A stretch of 64,000 bases of DNA from Mesorhizobium sp. RMAD-H1 (GCF_014191375.1 NZ_JACHWN010000006.1:186001-250000); one strand, 5' to 3'. Positions 33,923-43,019 are shown, counted from the stretch's first letter. Notes: generated from the letters alone by a model not told the origin. Numbers and translations are program-made.

Positions 33923-34767
33923 TGCCGCTCTTCCACCTGTCTGTAGCCCTTGAGCACCTCTTCCTTCAGCGCGTTCCAGATCTCGCGATGTATCGCCTGG
34001 AACTGCGGCTCCGATTTTATATCGGCTATTTCCCGCGGACGCGGCAGGGGAATGTGATAATCCCCGATGATCCGCGAGGACGGCCCCGCCGACATGATGA
34101 TGACCCGATCGGCGAGGCTGATGGCCTCATCGAGATCATGGGTGACGAACATCACCGCCTTGCGGTCGGCCGACCATAGGTCGAGAAGGAGATCGCCCAT
34201 GATAAGCCGCGTCTGCGCGTCGAGCGGGCCGAAAGGCTCGTCCATCAGGATGATCTTCGGATCGCGGATCAAGACTTGCGCCAGGCCCACGCGCTTGCGC
34301 TGGCCGCCCGAAAGCATGTGCGGATACCGATCGCAGAAGGCGGCAAGCCCCACCCTGCCCATCCAGGCGCGCGCCTTCTCCAGCGCCTCGCGGCGCGGCG
34401 TCCCCGCGACCTCGAGGCCGATCGCGACATTGTCGATGGAGGTCTTCCAGGGCATCAGCGAATCCTGCTGGAAGAGATAGCCGGCATGCGTGTTGAGCCC
34501 GGCCAGTTCCTTGCCGAATATGCTGACCCGCCCCCCAGCCGGGACAAGAAGGCCGGCGGTCGCGTTGAGGAGCGTGGATTTTCCGCAGCCCGTCGGCCCG
34601 ACGATCGCCACGAATTCCCGGTCTCTTACCTTCAGCTGCGTCTGCCCGACGGCTTCATAGCGCGTGCCGTCCGACATCGGAAAGGCAATGCTGACATCCT
34701 GCAGCTCGACGGCATAGGAAAGCGAATTCCCTCCGCCGCCGGCCTGGGGCTCCTGCTCGATCTTCAT
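33919..34767 (-). CDS. ABC transporter ATP-binding protein (SsuB/TauB type)
   Basis: 282-aa ATPase: Walker A GPTGCGKSTLLN, signature LSGGQRKR, Walker B IILMDEPFGPLD and H-loop FVTHDLDEAI, the form typical of SsuB/TauB/NrtD. Partner of the permease at 33140 and the binding protein at 34777. Its end overlaps the permease start. Confidence 0.92.
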   Translation of the reverse strand: MKIEQEPQAGGGGNSLSYAVELQDVSIAFPMSDGTRYEAVGQTQLKVRDREFVAIVGPTGCGKSTLLNATAGLLVPAGGRVSIFGKELAGLNTHAGYLFQQDSLMPWKTSIDNVAIGLEVAGTPRREALEKARAWMGRVGLAAFCDRYPHMLSGGQRKRVGLAQVLIRDPKIILMDEPFGPLDAQTRLIMGDLLLDLWSADRKAVMFVTHDLDEAISLADRVIIMSAGPSSRIIGDYHIPLPRPREIADIKSEPQFQAIHREIWNALKEEVLKGYRQVEERQ

Positions 34768-34776
34768 TGACGACGT

Positions 34777-35796
34777 TTATCCCTGGACGAAGCGGCCATC
34801 GAAGGTCGCCGCGAGGTCGACATCGGCATTGGCGAATTGCGGATCGAGCGTCTTCAGCGTGTCGAGAACGGATTGCATGCCTTCCATGGTGAGCACGCCG
34901 TCGAGGGAATAGGTCGGCATCGAGTTCTTGACCGCCTGCAGGTAGAGCGACCTGTCACCCAGCAGATACTCCGCCGGTACCGTGTCCGCGATCTCATCGG
35001 GCGAGGCGGCATGGATCCACTTCAGGGATTTGATGAAGGCCCGGACCAGGGCACGGGAGGTGTTGGGATTCTCGTCGGCGAATTCCTTCTTGACGTAAAG
35101 CACCGCCGCCGGATTGGAGCCGCCGAACAGCGCCCGCGTGCCCTCCTGGGTGCGTGTGTCGATGATGACCTTGATATCGTCGTCGGATTCCAGCTTCGCG
35201 ATCACCGGATCGAGATGGGAGATGATATCGACCTGACCCTGCTTGACGGCTGCGACCGCGCTGGCTCCGCCACCAACGCCGATGAGCGGCGCATCATTCG
35301 CCTTCAGCCCGGCCTTGACCATGGCATATTGCGCGGTGAGCGCCGTCGACGAGCCAGGCGCCGTGACGCCGATCTTGTATCCGGCGAAGTCGGCCGGCGA
35401 CTTGATCTTGTCGGCCAGTTCCTTGCGCACCGCGATCACGATGGCCGGAAAACGTCCGAGCTCGCACAGGGCCCTGATGTCCTGGCCTTTGACCTGCATA
35501 CGGATGGTATGCTCGTAGGCGCCGGTCACCGCATCGACCGATCCGCCGATCAGTGCCTGCAGGGACTTCGCGCCACCGCCGAAATCATTGACTACGACAT
35601 CGAGCCCTTCATCCTTGAAGAAGCCCCGGCGCTCAGCGATCGTCAACGGGAGATAGTAAAGAAGAGGCTTGCCGCCGACACCCAGGGTGAGGCTCGTCTT
35701 TTCGAGCGCTCCGCCGGTCTGTGCCAGCGATCCGACATTCGAGGCACCCAGTACGGAAAGGGCCGCGGCCCCCATCAGAAATCGGCGACGTTGCAT
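34777..35796 (-). CDS. ABC transporter substrate-binding protein (SsuA/NMT1 type)
   Basis: 339-aa binding protein. The start MQRRRFLMGAAALSVLGASNVGSLAQ carries a twin-arginine-like RRRFLMG, so export may be by Tat. The mature part has the NMT1/SsuA layout: LYYLPLTIAERRGFFKDEGLDVVVNDFGGG, then GYKIGVTAPGSSTA and GQVDIISHLDPV. The ligand may be a sulfonate, taurine, nitrate-like anion or thiamine precursor; the sequence does not settle it. The start at 35796 is set by GAGGAAAC upstream. First gene of its operon. Confidence 0.88.
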   Translation of the reverse strand: MQRRRFLMGAAALSVLGASNVGSLAQTGGALEKTSLTLGVGGKPLLYYLPLTIAERRGFFKDEGLDVVVNDFGGGAKSLQALIGGSVDAVTGAYEHTIRMQVKGQDIRALCELGRFPAIVIAVRKELADKIKSPADFAGYKIGVTAPGSSTALTAQYAMVKAGLKANDAPLIGVGGGASAVAAVKQGQVDIISHLDPVIAKLESDDDIKVIIDTRTQEGTRALFGGSNPAAVLYVKKEFADENPNTSRALVRAFIKSLKWIHAASPDEIADTVPAEYLLGDRSLYLQAVKNSMPTYSLDGVLTMEGMQSVLDTLKTLDPQFANADVDLAATFDGRFVQG

Positions 35797-36073
35797 GTTT
35801 CCTCCACTTTTTTCTTCGCGGACATCAGGCCGGGGGCAGAATGCCACGGTATTTTTCGGGATTTTTTGAAAAAGCTCCCGCAATTTTCCACCGGCAGACC
35901 AGTCGGGTCTGGATCGAAAATTGCTCTAGCATCCGCTTTCCGGCAACGCAAGGCGCGGAACTTTTCGGCATATCCCCAAGCCAGAGAAGCATTATCCCGT
36001 CATCGATCAAGCCATTCCGGCTCCGCCTGCCGGACCGGAAGGCGGAGCCGTGCCCAGGATCGATGGGAAGAAC

Positions 36074-36928
36074 CTAATGCAGATGCCGCAGTTTGTCGGG
36101 ATTGCGCACCACATAGATGGCGGTGATCTTGCCGTCCTCGATTTCGAGCGCTGTCGTCTGGAGCTCGCCATCGGCTTCCAGCGTGATGAAGCCGGGCAAT
36201 CCGTTGATCAAGCCCGCACGAACGAGTGTCGAGCCATTTTTGCGGAACAGGGCCGCCAGGGATTCATGCAGTTTCATGACGGCATCGAATCCGGTAACCG
36301 GTCCCGTGGCCGCCGAACGCTTGCCGCCACCATCGGCATGGACGCTGACATCGGTCGCCAGCATCGCGCCGAGTGTCTTCATATCGCCACTGCGAGAAGC
36401 GGCGAAGAATGCCTCGGCAAGCGCGATGCCATGCTGTTTGTCCACCTGGAAGCGAGGCCTCGCCTCGCGGATATGCGTGCGTGCACGCGCTGCGAGCTGG
36501 CGGCAGGCAGCCGGATCCCGCCCGATGGTGGCCGCGACTTCCTCGAACCCCAGCCCGAACACGTCGTGCAGCAGAAATGCCGCCCGTTCGAGCGGTGAAA
36601 GACGCTCGAGGGCCAGCATCAGCGGCAGCGTGATATCCTCCTCTTCTTCCTCCTCCACCACCGGATCGGGAAGCCAGGGACCGATATAGGTCTCCCGCTG
36701 ACGGCGGGCTGATTTGAGCTGATCGAGGCAGAGCCGCGTGACCGTGCGGCGCAGGAACGCTTCAGGCTCGCGCACTTCGCTGCGGTCGGCCCCCATCCAG
36801 CGGATGAAGGCCTCCTGCAGGACGTCCTCCGCATCGGCGACGGAGCCGAGCATGCGATAGGCGACACGCATCAACTTGGGACGCAGCGGGTCGAAACTCG
36901 CCGCTGCGTCGGACCTGGCGTCGACCAT
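36074..36928 (-). CDS. ECF41-family sigma factor with C-terminal SnoaL-like domain
   Basis: 284-aa extracytoplasmic-function sigma factor. Sigma-2 region about 12-80 (LMRVAYRMLGSVADAEDVLQEAFIRW), sigma-4 about 115-165 (LSPLERAAFLLHDVFGLGFEEVAATIG), then a SnoaL-like domain (about 175-284). The ECF41 marks are all present: GPWLPDPV between sigma-2 and sigma-4, DGGGK in the C-terminal domain and NPDKL near the end. In this family the C-terminal domain tunes sigma activity in place of an anti-sigma factor. ATG overlaps the stop of the partner gene (TGATG). An autoregulated promoter motif precedes the pair. Confidence 0.94.
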   Translation of the reverse strand: MVDARSDAAASFDPLRPKLMRVAYRMLGSVADAEDVLQEAFIRWMGADRSEVREPEAFLRRTVTRLCLDQLKSARRQRETYIGPWLPDPVVEEEEEEDITLPLMLALERLSPLERAAFLLHDVFGLGFEEVAATIGRDPAACRQLAARARTHIREARPRFQVDKQHGIALAEAFFAASRSGDMKTLGAMLATDVSVHADGGGKRSAATGPVTGFDAVMKLHESLAALFRKNGSTLVRAGLINGLPGFITLEADGELQTTALEIEDGKITAIYVVRNPDKLRHLH

Positions 36929-37401
36929 CAGGCGGCCACCGCCTTGGCAGCCGCTTTCGCTGCTGCCGGATCGATCCACAGGCCGAAGCCGACCGCAAGA
37001 CGATTCCAGCCGTTGATGACATTGATCATCAAAGTGAGCTTCACCTGTTCCTCCTCGGTGAATTGCGCCTTCAGAGCCTCATAGGCACTGTCCCGGACCT
37101 CTCCTTCGGAGAGCCGCGTCAGGGCCTCGGTCCAACCGAGCGCGGCACGCTCGCGATCGGTATAGCACGGAGCCTCGCGCCAGGCCGAGAGCAGGTAGAT
37201 GCGCTGCTCCGTTTCTCCCTTCTCGCGTGCCTCCGCTGTATGCATGTTGATGCAATTGGCGCAGGCATTGATCTGGGAGGAGCGGATCTTCACCAGCTCG
37301 ATAAGGCTGGGCTCCAAACTGGAAGCGACGGCGATCGATGTGGTCATCCAGCTTTTCATGAGCGACGGGGCCGCGGCAAAGGGATCGAGTTTGGCAGTCA
37401 T
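36928..37401 (-). CDS. AhpD-like carboxymuconolactone decarboxylase family protein
   Basis: 157-aa alkylhydroperoxidase D-like protein with the CxxC pair in NACANCINMHTAEAR and the helical fold of the family. AhpD-type proteins are disulfide reductants or peroxidases; genes of this family are the usual partners and targets of ECF41 sigma factors. First gene of the two-gene unit. The start at 37401 is set by AAAGGAA; longer frames run into the promoter. Confidence 0.9.
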   Translation of the reverse strand: MTAKLDPFAAAPSLMKSWMTTSIAVASSLEPSLIELVKIRSSQINACANCINMHTAEAREKGETEQRIYLLSAWREAPCYTDRERAALGWTEALTRLSEGEVRDSAYEALKAQFTEEEQVKLTLMINVINGWNRLAVGFGLWIDPAAAKAAAKAVAA

Positions 37402-37433
37402 GGTTGGGTTCCTTTCGTTGATTACAACACCAT

Positions 37434-37460
37434 GACGAGCGAGATTGTGCGAGTGTGACA
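37434..37460 (-). promoter_or_regulatory. ECF41-type promoter
   Basis: Minus strand TGTCACA (37460-37454), 16 bp, CGTC (37437-37434). This matches the published ECF41 target motif TGTCACA-N16-CGTC and lies 33 bp before the AhpD-like start. Confidence 0.85.
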
Positions 37461-37550
37461 TGGACGCCGATTTTTTTGATATACGCTCAAGATACAATCC
37501 TCGTCGAACCCGGCTGAAGCACCGCCGCAATCAAGACAGCGGAACCTGGC

Positions 37551-37589
37551 TTCATAAAATGAAGGAGACCAGCTGGATGGCCGGTCTCC
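37551..37589 (-). terminator. Probable terminator of the Ugp-type operon
   Basis: On the minus strand GGAGACC / GGTCTCC stem (37589-37564) followed by TTCATTTTAT. The T tract is interrupted, so this is a weaker call. Confidence 0.5.
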
Positions 37590-37642
37590 CCAGTGAGGTT
37601 GATTGCCGCTCCTGCGGCCGAATATTCCCGCCCGATTGGCAG

Positions 37643-38908
37643 TCAACGCCGCGGCAGCAGCCTCTGCACCTCATCGGCGGCATCGGCCAGCGCTTCCTCC
37701 GGTGTCGCCGACTGCTCGACAATACGCGAGAGATTGTCGACGATGGTCTGCGTCACCTTCACGCCATTGGTTCCGGGAAAGGCGTACCACGGGATCATCA
37801 GGTTCATCTGGCTGAGACCGGCCTTGAACAGCGGGTTTTTCTCGTAGAAATCGGCGAGATATTCGTCCGATTTCGCGGCAAGCTCATTGTTCGGCACATA
37901 ACCCGTTCCCGGGACGACCACGGATGCGCCGTAGGGACCGGCCGCGAATTTGGCGAATTTCCAGGCTGCATCCTGTTTCGCCGTATCCCTGGCGAGGATC
38001 ACCACCGCGTTTCCGCCGGTCGGCAGCCTGCCCTTTTCAGGGTTCAGGAGCGGTATCGGCGCCGTGCGCAGATCGAACTTGTCGCCGACATTCTTGATCG
38101 TGTTGCGCAGCGCGCCCGTCGTCTGGAAGGCAAAGCCCACCTTGCCGGCGACGAACGCCTGCTCTCCGGCCTGCTTGGTGAAGACCGGCATGCCGCCTTC
38201 CTTGACCATGCGGCTGATCAGATTGACCGCGGCCAGCCCTTCCGGGCCGTCGAAGGCGACCTTCTTCTCATCAGGTGAAAGCATGGTGCCGCCGGCGCCG
38301 AAAAGCAGCGCGGAGAACATCCAGTCGTCACCCTGCCAGCGGAAGTCGATGCCCTCATTGCCGTTGCCGAGCGCCTTGATCTTGCCGCCAAGCGCGATGA
38401 CCTCGTCCCAGGTCTTCGGCGGCTGGTCGGGATCGCCCCCCGCAGCGCGCACAAGATCGGCATTGTAATACATGATCGGGTTCGACGTGGCGAAGGCGAG
38501 GCCGACCTGCTGGTCGCCGACCTGGGCCAGCCGCAGGATATGATCGCTGAAGCCCTGCTCCGCCATATTGCCGTCCTTGGCGATGAACGGCTTGAGATCG
38601 ACATTCACATTGCGCTCGGCCAGCATCCGCAGCCGGTTCAGGCCGATAAAGGTGATGTCGGGCATTTCGGCCGTACCGGCCTGGCGCAATATGGTCTGGA
38701 TACCTTCTTCGTAAGTTGCCGACGGGCTGACGAAATTAATGCGGATATCCGGGTTTTCCTCCATGAATTTCTTGGAGATGACGTCCATCACATCCTTGAA
38801 GAACCCCGGCATCGGATAGTGCACGTTGAGTGTCGTGTCGGCAAACGCCGGCGCGCAAAGCCCCGTGGCGATCGCCACTGCAGCAATCGTCTTTTTGAAG
38901 AAGGTCAT
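37643..38908 (-). CDS. ABC transporter substrate-binding protein (UgpB-like, family 1)
   Basis: 421-aa periplasmic binding protein. Signal peptide MTFFKKTIAAVAIATGLCAPAFA (about 23 aa); mature start DTTLNVHYPMPGFF. Family-1 features: ENPDIRINFVSPSATYEEG, IMYYNADLVRAAGGDP and KTWDEVIALGGKI. Last gene of an operon with a phosphoesterase and a Pho-box array, which favours glycerol-3-phosphate or glycerophosphodiesters as ligand; this is inference from context. AGGAGC ribosome site before the ATG. Confidence 0.87.
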   Translation of the reverse strand: MTFFKKTIAAVAIATGLCAPAFADTTLNVHYPMPGFFKDVMDVISKKFMEENPDIRINFVSPSATYEEGIQTILRQAGTAEMPDITFIGLNRLRMLAERNVNVDLKPFIAKDGNMAEQGFSDHILRLAQVGDQQVGLAFATSNPIMYYNADLVRAAGGDPDQPPKTWDEVIALGGKIKALGNGNEGIDFRWQGDDWMFSALLFGAGGTMLSPDEKKVAFDGPEGLAAVNLISRMVKEGGMPVFTKQAGEQAFVAGKVGFAFQTTGALRNTIKNVGDKFDLRTAPIPLLNPEKGRLPTGGNAVVILARDTAKQDAAWKFAKFAAGPYGASVVVPGTGYVPNNELAAKSDEYLADFYEKNPLFKAGLSQMNLMIPWYAFPGTNGVKVTQTIVDNLSRIVEQSATPEEALADAADEVQRLLPRR

Positions 38909-38944
38909 GGTTGGCTCCTGAGTTGACGCGGATGAATGATTGGC

Positions 38945-39781
38945 TCAGCCCTTGAGGCCCGTGAGCGTGATGCCCTCGATAAAGCGGCGCTGCGCCGCTA
39001 GGAACGCCGCCACCAGCGGCAACGTCACGATAAGGGTCGCGGCCATCAGCGCTCCGTAATCGTCGCCTGCTTCGGCGGCACGGAAGAACAGAAGGCCGAG
39101 CGGCGGTGTGGCGCGTTCGGTGCTGGTGACGACGATCAGCGGCCAGAACAGATCGTTCCAGTGCGCCACGACCGAGAAGATGGCGAAGGCGGTTATCGCC
39201 GGCCAGGCATTGGGGACGATGACGCGGCTGACGATCGCCGTCTCCGACATGCCGTCGAGCCGGGCGGCGGAAATCAGGTCGTCCGGCATGGCGCGGAAGA
39301 ACTGCAGGAACAGGAAGATGCCGAACACCGATATGAAGAATGGCGCGGAAAGGGCGAAATAGCTGTTCAGCATACCGGTCTGGTTCAGGGCCACATAGAT
39401 CGGCAAGGCGGTCGCGTGAATGGGAACGAGCAGCCCCAGCATCACCAGCGTCATCATCGCCTGCGCCGCGCGGAACTTCAGCTTCGCCATGGCGTAGGCG
39501 CAGGGAATGGCGATGACGACCTGTACGACGAAGATCAGCGCGCAGACGAAGACGCCATTGAAAAGGAGCTGCAGCATCGGCACGCGTGAAAACGCCTTGC
39601 CGAGGTTTTCCCACAAGGCCCAGTGCTGCGGCCAGAGCGATAGCGAGGAGGAGAATATCTCCTGGCGCGATTTCGCTGCCGTCGAAAGCATCCAGATATA
39701 AGGCGCCAGGAAGAGGAGCGCTCCCAGGGAGAGAACGGCAAGGCGCAGATTGCGCAGGGAAAAGAACGCCAGTGGACTCAT
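38945..39781 (-). CDS. ABC transporter permease (UgpE/MalG type)
   Basis: 278-aa inner-membrane permease, about six helices (first LAVLSLGALLFLAPYIWMLST), EAA loop ISAARLDGMSETAIVSRVIVPNA. Start at 39781 (MSPLAFFSLRNL) overlaps the UgpA-type stop in ATGA fashion; a frame extending to 40042 is rejected as overlapping. Confidence 0.9.
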   Translation of the reverse strand: MSPLAFFSLRNLRLAVLSLGALLFLAPYIWMLSTAAKSRQEIFSSSLSLWPQHWALWENLGKAFSRVPMLQLLFNGVFVCALIFVVQVVIAIPCAYAMAKLKFRAAQAMMTLVMLGLLVPIHATALPIYVALNQTGMLNSYFALSAPFFISVFGIFLFLQFFRAMPDDLISAARLDGMSETAIVSRVIVPNAWPAITAFAIFSVVAHWNDLFWPLIVVTSTERATPPLGLLFFRAAEAGDDYGALMAATLIVTLPLVAAFLAAQRRFIEGITLTGLKG

Positions 39782-40722
39782 GTGTAGTGCACCTTCCGGT
39801 CGACCACGCGGTACTGCAGGATCATCAGGACGATGAGCACGGCGAGGAAAATGACCGTCATTGCCGAGGCATAACCGACGCGCAGATAGACAAAGCCTTC
39901 CTGGTAGATCGTCCACAGAAGCACTTCCGAACTCTTGTTCGGCCCGCCTTCGGTGAGCGTCTTGACGGTCTCGAACACCTTGACGGCATTGATGATGCTG
40001 ATGGTGATGACGAAGAGCATGGTCGGGCCCAGCATCGGCCATGTGACGAGCCTGAAACGCGCCCAGCTGCTCTTGGCGCCGTCGACCTGGGCGGCGGCAT
40101 AAAGATCACGCGGAATGGCGGTAAGTCCCGCGAGAAACAGCACCATATTGAAGCCGACCGACTGCCAGATGCCGATGATGGCGAGGCTGATCAGGACGGT
40201 GCTGCTGCTCCCGAGCCAGTTCGGGCCGGCAATGCCGAGCATCGACAGAATAGCATTCACCGGGCCGATTGTCGGATGAAGCAGATATTGGAACACCGTC
40301 GCCATGGCGACGAGGAGTGACGCGACGGGAAGAAAATAGGCCGTGCGGAAGAACGCCCGCCCGCGCGTTTCACTCTCGATGAGCAGGGCGACACCCAAAC
40401 CGATCAGGACGGAACAGGGTGCGACAATCGCGGTGTACAGTACCGTGTTTTTCAGCGAGATGAGGAAGGTGCGGTCGCTGAAAAGCTCGACGTAATTTTC
40501 AAAGCCGATGAACTGGAAATCGTCATAGCCCAGCTCGTAATTGGTCAGGCTGAAGACGAAGACCGCCAAGGTCGGCAACAACACCAGCACCAGAATGAGG
40601 ATCATCGCCGGCGCGGCCAGTTGCCAGGCCATCCGTTCCTCGCGTCTGGCCGCTTTTGCCGCCGCCTGGCCGGCAAGCGATTGGCCCGGCGATCCTGTCA
40701 TGGCGGCCGCGATCTCAGACAT
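39778..40722 (-). CDS. ABC transporter permease (UgpA/MalF type)
   Basis: 314-aa inner-membrane permease with a charged N-terminal extension, about six helices and EAA loop YAAAQVDGAKSSWARFRLVTWPMLGP. Translationally linked to the ATPase gene before it (8-bp overlap) and the UgpE-type permease after it. Confidence 0.9.
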   Translation of the reverse strand: MSEIAAAMTGSPGQSLAGQAAAKAARREERMAWQLAAPAMILILVLVLLPTLAVFVFSLTNYELGYDDFQFIGFENYVELFSDRTFLISLKNTVLYTAIVAPCSVLIGLGVALLIESETRGRAFFRTAYFLPVASLLVAMATVFQYLLHPTIGPVNAILSMLGIAGPNWLGSSSTVLISLAIIGIWQSVGFNMVLFLAGLTAIPRDLYAAAQVDGAKSSWARFRLVTWPMLGPTMLFVITISIINAVKVFETVKTLTEGGPNKSSEVLLWTIYQEGFVYLRVGYASAMTVIFLAVLIVLMILQYRVVDRKVHYT

Positions 40723-41866
40723 GGGCCATCTGCTTCATCGGAGCGCGCAGGGGAACACGCAGCCCATCCTTGCCGAAGACGAGACATGCGCCGGGATCGA
40801 CTTCCAGGGCCACCGGCATGCCGGCGGTGATATGCGCGACATCCGCCGGCGCGGCCTTTACGGTAAAGCCGCCGATGCCTGCGATCTCGGCGAACACGAT
40901 CACCTCGGAGCCAAGGAATTCCAGTCGCGAGACTGTTGCCTGAATGCCGCCTCCGCCTGCCGGCCGCAACTTGATGCGCTCCGGTCTGATCGCGATCCGC
41001 ACGGGCGTGCCAACCGGCCCGGCGACGCCCTCCACCAGAACGTCTCCGCCCAGAACCACGGTGCCGTTTTCGGATGTGACGGCATCGAGCACATTGATGC
41101 GCGGGCTGCCGATGAACTGCGCCACCTCGATATGCCTGGGATCATCATAGATGCGGGAAGGCTCATCGATCTGCAGAAGCTTGCCGCCCATCATCACCGC
41201 CACGCGATCCGCCATGCTGAGCGCCTCGGCCTGATCATGGGTGACATAGAGCGTCGGAACGCCGGCGCGCCGGTGCAGATCGACGATTTCCGCACGGGTG
41301 TGCACGCGCAAATTCGCGTCGAGATTGGAAAGCGGCTCGTCCATCAGAAACACGCCGGGCCGGCGCACCAGCGCGCGGGCCAGAGCCACACGCTGGCGCT
41401 GGCCGCCCGACATCTGGCCCGGCTTGCGGTCGAGCAGATGATCGATCCTGAGACTGGCGGCCGTGGTCGTGACCTGCTGGCGGATGGCTTGCAAGCGGGC
41501 CGTGTTGCCGGGAACCAGGCGCCCGACGAACGGCATGCGCTCCAGCATGGACAAATTGCGCATCGCCAATGGCACCGCGATGTTCTGCGCCGCTGTCAGA
41601 TGCGGATAAAGCGCATAGGACTGGAACACCATCGCGACATTGCGGTCGGCGGGATGCTCGGCGGTGATGTCACGGTCACCAATCCAGACGCTGCCGCTGT
41701 CGCCATGGTCAAGCCCGGCCGCAATGCGCAGGAGAGTCGATTTTCCGCAGCCCGAGGGCCCGACAAGAGCGATGAATTCACCTTCCCCGGCCTCAATGGT
41801 AATGTCGTCGAGAATCTGAGAGGAACCGTAACTCTTCGAGATGTTCGTGAGCGAGAACGCACTCAT
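40715..41866 (-). CDS. ABC transporter ATP-binding protein (UgpC/MalK type)
   Basis: 383-aa ATPase: Walker A GPSGCGKSTLL, signature MSGGQRQR, Walker B VFLMDEPLSNLD, H-loop YVTHDQAEAL, then a C-terminal OB-type domain (about 250-383). Compared with other UgpC proteins it has an insertion between the Q-loop and the signature (about residues 105-125). Second gene of the phosphoesterase operon; overlaps its neighbours by 4 and 8 bp. Confidence 0.92.
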   Translation of the reverse strand: MSAFSLTNISKSYGSSQILDDITIEAGEGEFIALVGPSGCGKSTLLRIAAGLDHGDSGSVWIGDRDITAEHPADRNVAMVFQSYALYPHLTAAQNIAVPLAMRNLSMLERMPFVGRLVPGNTARLQAIRQQVTTTAASLRIDHLLDRKPGQMSGGQRQRVALARALVRRPGVFLMDEPLSNLDANLRVHTRAEIVDLHRRAGVPTLYVTHDQAEALSMADRVAVMMGGKLLQIDEPSRIYDDPRHIEVAQFIGSPRINVLDAVTSENGTVVLGGDVLVEGVAGPVGTPVRIAIRPERIKLRPAGGGGIQATVSRLEFLGSEVIVFAEIAGIGGFTVKAAPADVAHITAGMPVALEVDPGACLVFGKDGLRVPLRAPMKQMAHV

Positions 41867-42699
41867 ATCGCGGCTTCTTCCTTGGCAGGCGGATAGACTT
41901 CGTCAAGCACGTCGTCCAGGAGGAAGGGGGTGAGTTCCGCGATCTCGACGATCTCGGTCCGGACGTCTTCCGCGAAGGTATGGATGGCAGCACCCAATAT
42001 CCTCTCACCCGGCAGCTCCCGCACCATAGCGCCGACGACAAAGGCCGATGCCGGTGCCCAGACAAGGTCGGCATCCCCCAGCTTTCCGGTCCAGGCGCGA
42101 TGCAGATGTCCGCTGGCATGCAAGGCAATGTCGTGCCGGCCGATCAGGTCGAACAATCTCTTGCGCGCCGCCGGCCGGACGGCCCAATAGCCGGAATCGC
42201 CCTCCTCCGGAAAATCGACGAACAGGGGCTTATGGGCAAAGATGGCGATGCGGCGGCCCGCAGCACTTTTCAGGGTGTCCTCCAACCAGGCGAACTGCTC
42301 GGCTTCCCAGTTGCTGTCCGTCCCGAAAACGAGGCTGTTGAGGCCGATCAGGCGCCAGTTATCCATATCCTCAAACCAGAATTCCGGCCCGACCAGCCTG
42401 CGCCAACGCTCCAGACGTGCTGTATCGACCGGCTGGGCTTCATCATCCATATGGCCGATATCGTGATTACCCGGCACGCTGAGCACCGGGACCGGAAGCG
42501 CGTTCAGCAAATTGACCGAATATTCCAGATCTTCCGCGGTGACCGCGCCGTCCACCGAGAGATCGCCCGTGTGGATCACCAAGTCCGGTTTTTCCCCGGA
42601 TATCCAGTCCGCCAATGGCTGCCAGTTGCCGTTGAAATGGGGTTTGGACGGGCCGAGGTGGGTGTCGGTAATCTGGATGATCCGCACGGTCTTGCTCAC
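41863..42699 (-). CDS. Calcineurin-type metallophosphoesterase (phosphodiesterase)
   Basis: About 278-aa metallophosphoesterase. All five metal motifs of the family are present in order: DTHLG (DxH), HTGDLS (GDxx), PGNHDIG (GNHD), FAHKPLF (H) and GHLHRAW (GHxH). Related enzymes include GpdQ-like glycerophosphodiesterases, CpdA-type cyclic nucleotide esterases and the rhizobial phospholipase C PlcP. First gene of an operon with a Ugp-type importer and preceded by a Pho-box array, so release of phosphate or a glycerol-phosphate product under phosphate limitation is the likely role. GTG at 42699 (MSKTVRIIQITDTHLG) is the best start; its ribosome site is weak. Confidence 0.85.
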   Translation of the reverse strand: MSKTVRIIQITDTHLGPSKPHFNGNWQPLADWISGEKPDLVIHTGDLSVDGAVTAEDLEYSVNLLNALPVPVLSVPGNHDIGHMDDEAQPVDTARLERWRRLVGPEFWFEDMDNWRLIGLNSLVFGTDSNWEAEQFAWLEDTLKSAAGRRIAIFAHKPLFVDFPEEGDSGYWAVRPAARKRLFDLIGRHDIALHASGHLHRAWTGKLGDADLVWAPASAFVVGAMVRELPGERILGAAIHTFAEDVRTEIVEIAELTPFLLDDVLDEVYPPAKEEAAI

Positions 42700-42776
42700 T
42701 TGCGATAATTCGGGATTGTCCTTGAACCAAGGCCGGAGAGCCGCGGTCCAAGCGTGCGCTTCTCTAGGCCTGCAAG

Positions 42777-42816
42777 ATGACAGCAGCGTCTCAAACCCAT
42801 GACAGTTCCATGACCA
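42777..42816 (-). promoter_or_regulatory. Pho-box array (PhoB site)
   Basis: Minus strand, units at 11-bp steps: TGGTCAT (42816-42810), CTGTCAT (42805-42799), TTGAGAC (42794-42788, weak), CTGTCAT (42783-42777). Two units are perfect copies of the PhoB half-site CTGTCAT, and the first is 5 of 7. It is 78 bp upstream of the phosphoesterase GTG, where a promoter is expected. Confidence 0.75.
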
Positions 42817-42928
42817 TCCGCTGCCGGTGCGCATCCCGTCCGGCTCCGAAAGGCCGGCTTACCGGGCTTTGCCTGAAAAATGGTCATGCCGATTCCCGTG
42901 TTCAAAAAACAGCGAACCCTCTTGCGCA

Positions 42929-42971
42929 CGATAAAAAAATATCGTTAGTGACATCAAAATGAAAATTTTCA
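42929..42971. promoter_or_regulatory. Palindromes upstream of the RpiR gene
   Basis: CGATA-N6-TATCG (42929-42944) and the perfect 12-bp palindrome TGAAAATTTTCA (42960-42971), 50-90 bp before the RpiR start. Candidate operators for self-regulation. The rest of the 42700-43019 gap holds the Pho boxes and nothing else I recognise. Confidence 0.45.
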
Positions 42972-43019
42972 GTCATGCCCCGGCTTGGCCGGCATGGATG
43001 AGGCGGAACAGAAGGCGAG

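Noticed and set aside
31898-33946. Plus-strand frame of about 680 codons
   Set aside because: Antisense to the phosphodiesterase gene and the SsuC-type permease, with no recognisable motif or ribosome site.
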